A stretch of DNA of 5,918 nt from JAWLHA01 sp041690535 (GTDB taxonomy: Bacteria > Pseudomonadota > Gammaproteobacteria > Thiohalomonadales > Thiohalomonadaceae). Made by a program: the position numbers and the translations under genes. Below the pieces are notes generated by a model. The model was not told the DNA's origin. It did no database searches and worked only from the letters and a program-made list of their open reading frames with translations. Location: the NCBI GenBank assembly GCA_041690535.1, contig JAWLHA010000130.1:1-5918 (forward strand). Reading direction: 5' to 3'. This document shows, one piece after another, positions 5,151 through 5,918 of this stretch. Within the stretch, counting starts at the first letter, position 1; each line of letters starts with the position of its first letter.

Positions 5151-5729
5151 CTATCGATGCAGACTCTCCAGCACATGCCGCAGGTAGGCAGGCGAGAGAA
5201 GCTTGACCCCCACCTTATCGGCCCAGGTCCGCAATCCCTCGTCGGCGCAGACCAGCGTCGCATCGAGTTCATACGCGAGCAGCAGGACGTCCACATCTTC
5301 ACGGCTATCGATGATGCCGCGGCGCAGCGTCTCGCGATAGCGCTCCCGCAAGCGGGTGATCACCCGCCCCACCTCCTGCACCTCGCCAGCCTGACGCCCC
5401 ATCTTGGCGTGCTCCTCGGCGATGCGCAGCCCCCGGTCGATGCGGGTCCTCACCTCTTCGATGAATTCATAGAGGATATCGGCCGGGACCTGCAGCTGAA
5501 AGCGCCGTGGCGAGCGGATACGAACGGTGAGCTCGAAGTCGGCCGCCAAACCGTCCAGATCTCTCATCTTGCGCAGTTCCTCATAGACCGAGCCGGGCAT
5601 GAAGAACTCGGCATCCGCAGCGGCGGCCAGCTCCAGAAAGGCGGCCAATGCCTCGAGCGCCTCGCCCCCGAACTGACCGTAGACATCGGGGTTGGTGAAG
5701 ATGCTGGTGTCCAGGACGAAGCGTTCCAT
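5151..5729 (-). CDS. PIN-domain protein, RNA ligase partner (MJ_0950-like) family
   Basis: The 192-residue protein opens with the PIN signature MERFVLDTSIFTNP (D7) and carries further acidic residues expected of a PIN ribonuclease: E50/E51 in SVYEEL, D145/D147 in SREDVDVLLLA and D163 in CADEGL. A helical insert at about 82-137 lengthens it beyond a toxin-type PIN protein of about 130 residues. It fits the 'RNA ligase partner' family, known to occur in the same genomes as Pab1020-type ligases, and here it lies next to such a ligase. Nuclease activity is inferred from the fold. No antitoxin gene is adjacent, which argues against a VapC toxin. ATG 5729 is chosen because PIN proteins start at this point; ATG 5741 and GTG 5792 are in frame, and none has a strong ribosome binding site. 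It is transcribed toward the ligase, with no terminator visible in the 38-base gap, so the transcripts may overlap. Confidence 0.85.
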   Translation of the reverse strand: MERFVLDTSIFTNPDVYGQFGGEALEALAAFLELAAAADAEFFMPGSVYEELRKMRDLDGLAADFELTVRIRSPRRFQLQVPADILYEFIEEVRTRIDRGLRIAEEHAKMGRQAGEVQEVGRVITRLRERYRETLRRGIIDSREDVDVLLLAYELDATLVCADEGLRTWADKVGVKLLSPAYLRHVLESLHR

Positions 5730-5801
5730 CGAAGGCCACATTGGTGTGGTGAAGACAAGGGAGAAGATACAAGAGAGCGGCGGTTCCTGCACCCCACACG
5801 G

Positions 5802-5918
5802 CAGGGTGAATGCATACTAACGTCACGGCCGTGCTGTGAGCGACGTAAGTCCTTGAAAGCAGGTACGCTGTAAATACGACCGACATGGATGTCGGGAGTG
5901 AAGATTATGCAGGAGCAA
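5802..5918 (+). mobile_element. Second copy of the miniature element (partial at window edge)
   Basis: The 63 bases 5802-5864 match the inverted right half of the first element (2763-2825) with two differences, starting from the same CAGGGTGAA terminus. The next bases (CGCTGTAAATAC, 5866-5877 region) match the inner left half of the first element instead (CGCTGTGAATAC), so this copy looks closer to an intact ancestor. It then contains a perfect 7-bp hairpin CCGACAT/ATGTCGG (5880-5886 with 5889-5895). The right terminus is not in the window, so the true end is unknown. It starts 72 bases upstream of the PIN gene's start codon and could carry or disturb that gene's promoter. Confidence 0.75.
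5880..5895. repeat. Perfect 16-bp palindromic hairpin inside the second element copy
   Basis: CCGACATGGATGTCGG is a 7-bp inverted repeat around GG. The related core CATGGATG also occurs, read on the minus strand, in the loop of the first element near 2746-2754. It is probably the central hairpin of a longer form of the element. Confidence 0.55.

Noticed and set aside
5151..5792. PIN protein as a VapC toxin
   Set aside because: It is longer than typical VapC proteins, no antitoxin gene adjoins it, and it sits beside the ligase its family accompanies.
5028..5873. Plus-strand open frame of 281 codons opposite the PIN gene
   Set aside because: It is antisense to a recognisable PIN protein and runs into the miniature element, with no motif of its own.

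Overview
The window looks like chromosomal DNA of a sulfur-oxidising gammaproteobacterium, plausibly a purple sulfur bacterium or a relative such as a Chromatiales-type or symbiotic sulfur oxidiser. The main clue is an exported Gly/Tyr/Trp/Pro-rich protein closely resembling the sulfur globule envelope proteins of Allochromatium. An SH3/coiled-coil/anchor protein of the proteobacterial YgiM type and a WbuC-family cupin fit this. No species can be named from the sequence alone.

Layout. Bases 1-585 carry no convincing gene. They hold a 77-bp paired palindrome at 108-184, the kind of repeat that is often mistranslated as a small protein. Then come two minus-strand genes, each with its own transcription signals: a sulfur globule protein (638-988, with a clear intrinsic terminator) and a stand-alone zinc-binding CZB-domain protein (1204-1605). 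A divergent intergenic region of about 380 bp leads to a plus-strand SH3-domain membrane-anchored protein (1984-2673). A 143-bp miniature inverted-repeat element (2683-2825) sits exactly behind its stop codon. The element has 17-bp perfect terminal inverted repeats, a 28-bp perfect internal stem and an exact 10-bp target-site duplication. A glutaredoxin follows (2900-3157), then about 370 bp without a supported gene that contains a decayed remnant of the same element's end.

The most interesting part is 3527-5729. A WbuC-family cupin overlaps by 4 bases (ATGA) an archaeal-type Rnl3 (Pab1020/MthRnl-like) ATP-dependent RNA ligase. The ligase converges, with a 38-base gap, on a PIN-domain protein of the 'RNA ligase partner' (MJ_0950-like) family. 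A nuclease-fold protein beside an RNA ligase suggests an RNA cut-and-seal or RNA-circularising module, best known in archaea and with no established role in bacteria. Another copy of the miniature element begins at 5802 upstream of the PIN gene and runs to or past the window edge, so the grx-cupin-ligase-PIN block is bracketed by inverted copies of the same repeat end.

Working together: the sulfur globule protein concerns stored sulfur. The CZB protein may sense zinc or oxidant. The cupin, ligase and PIN genes form a probable RNA-processing unit. The glutaredoxin and SH3 protein look like independent housekeeping genes.
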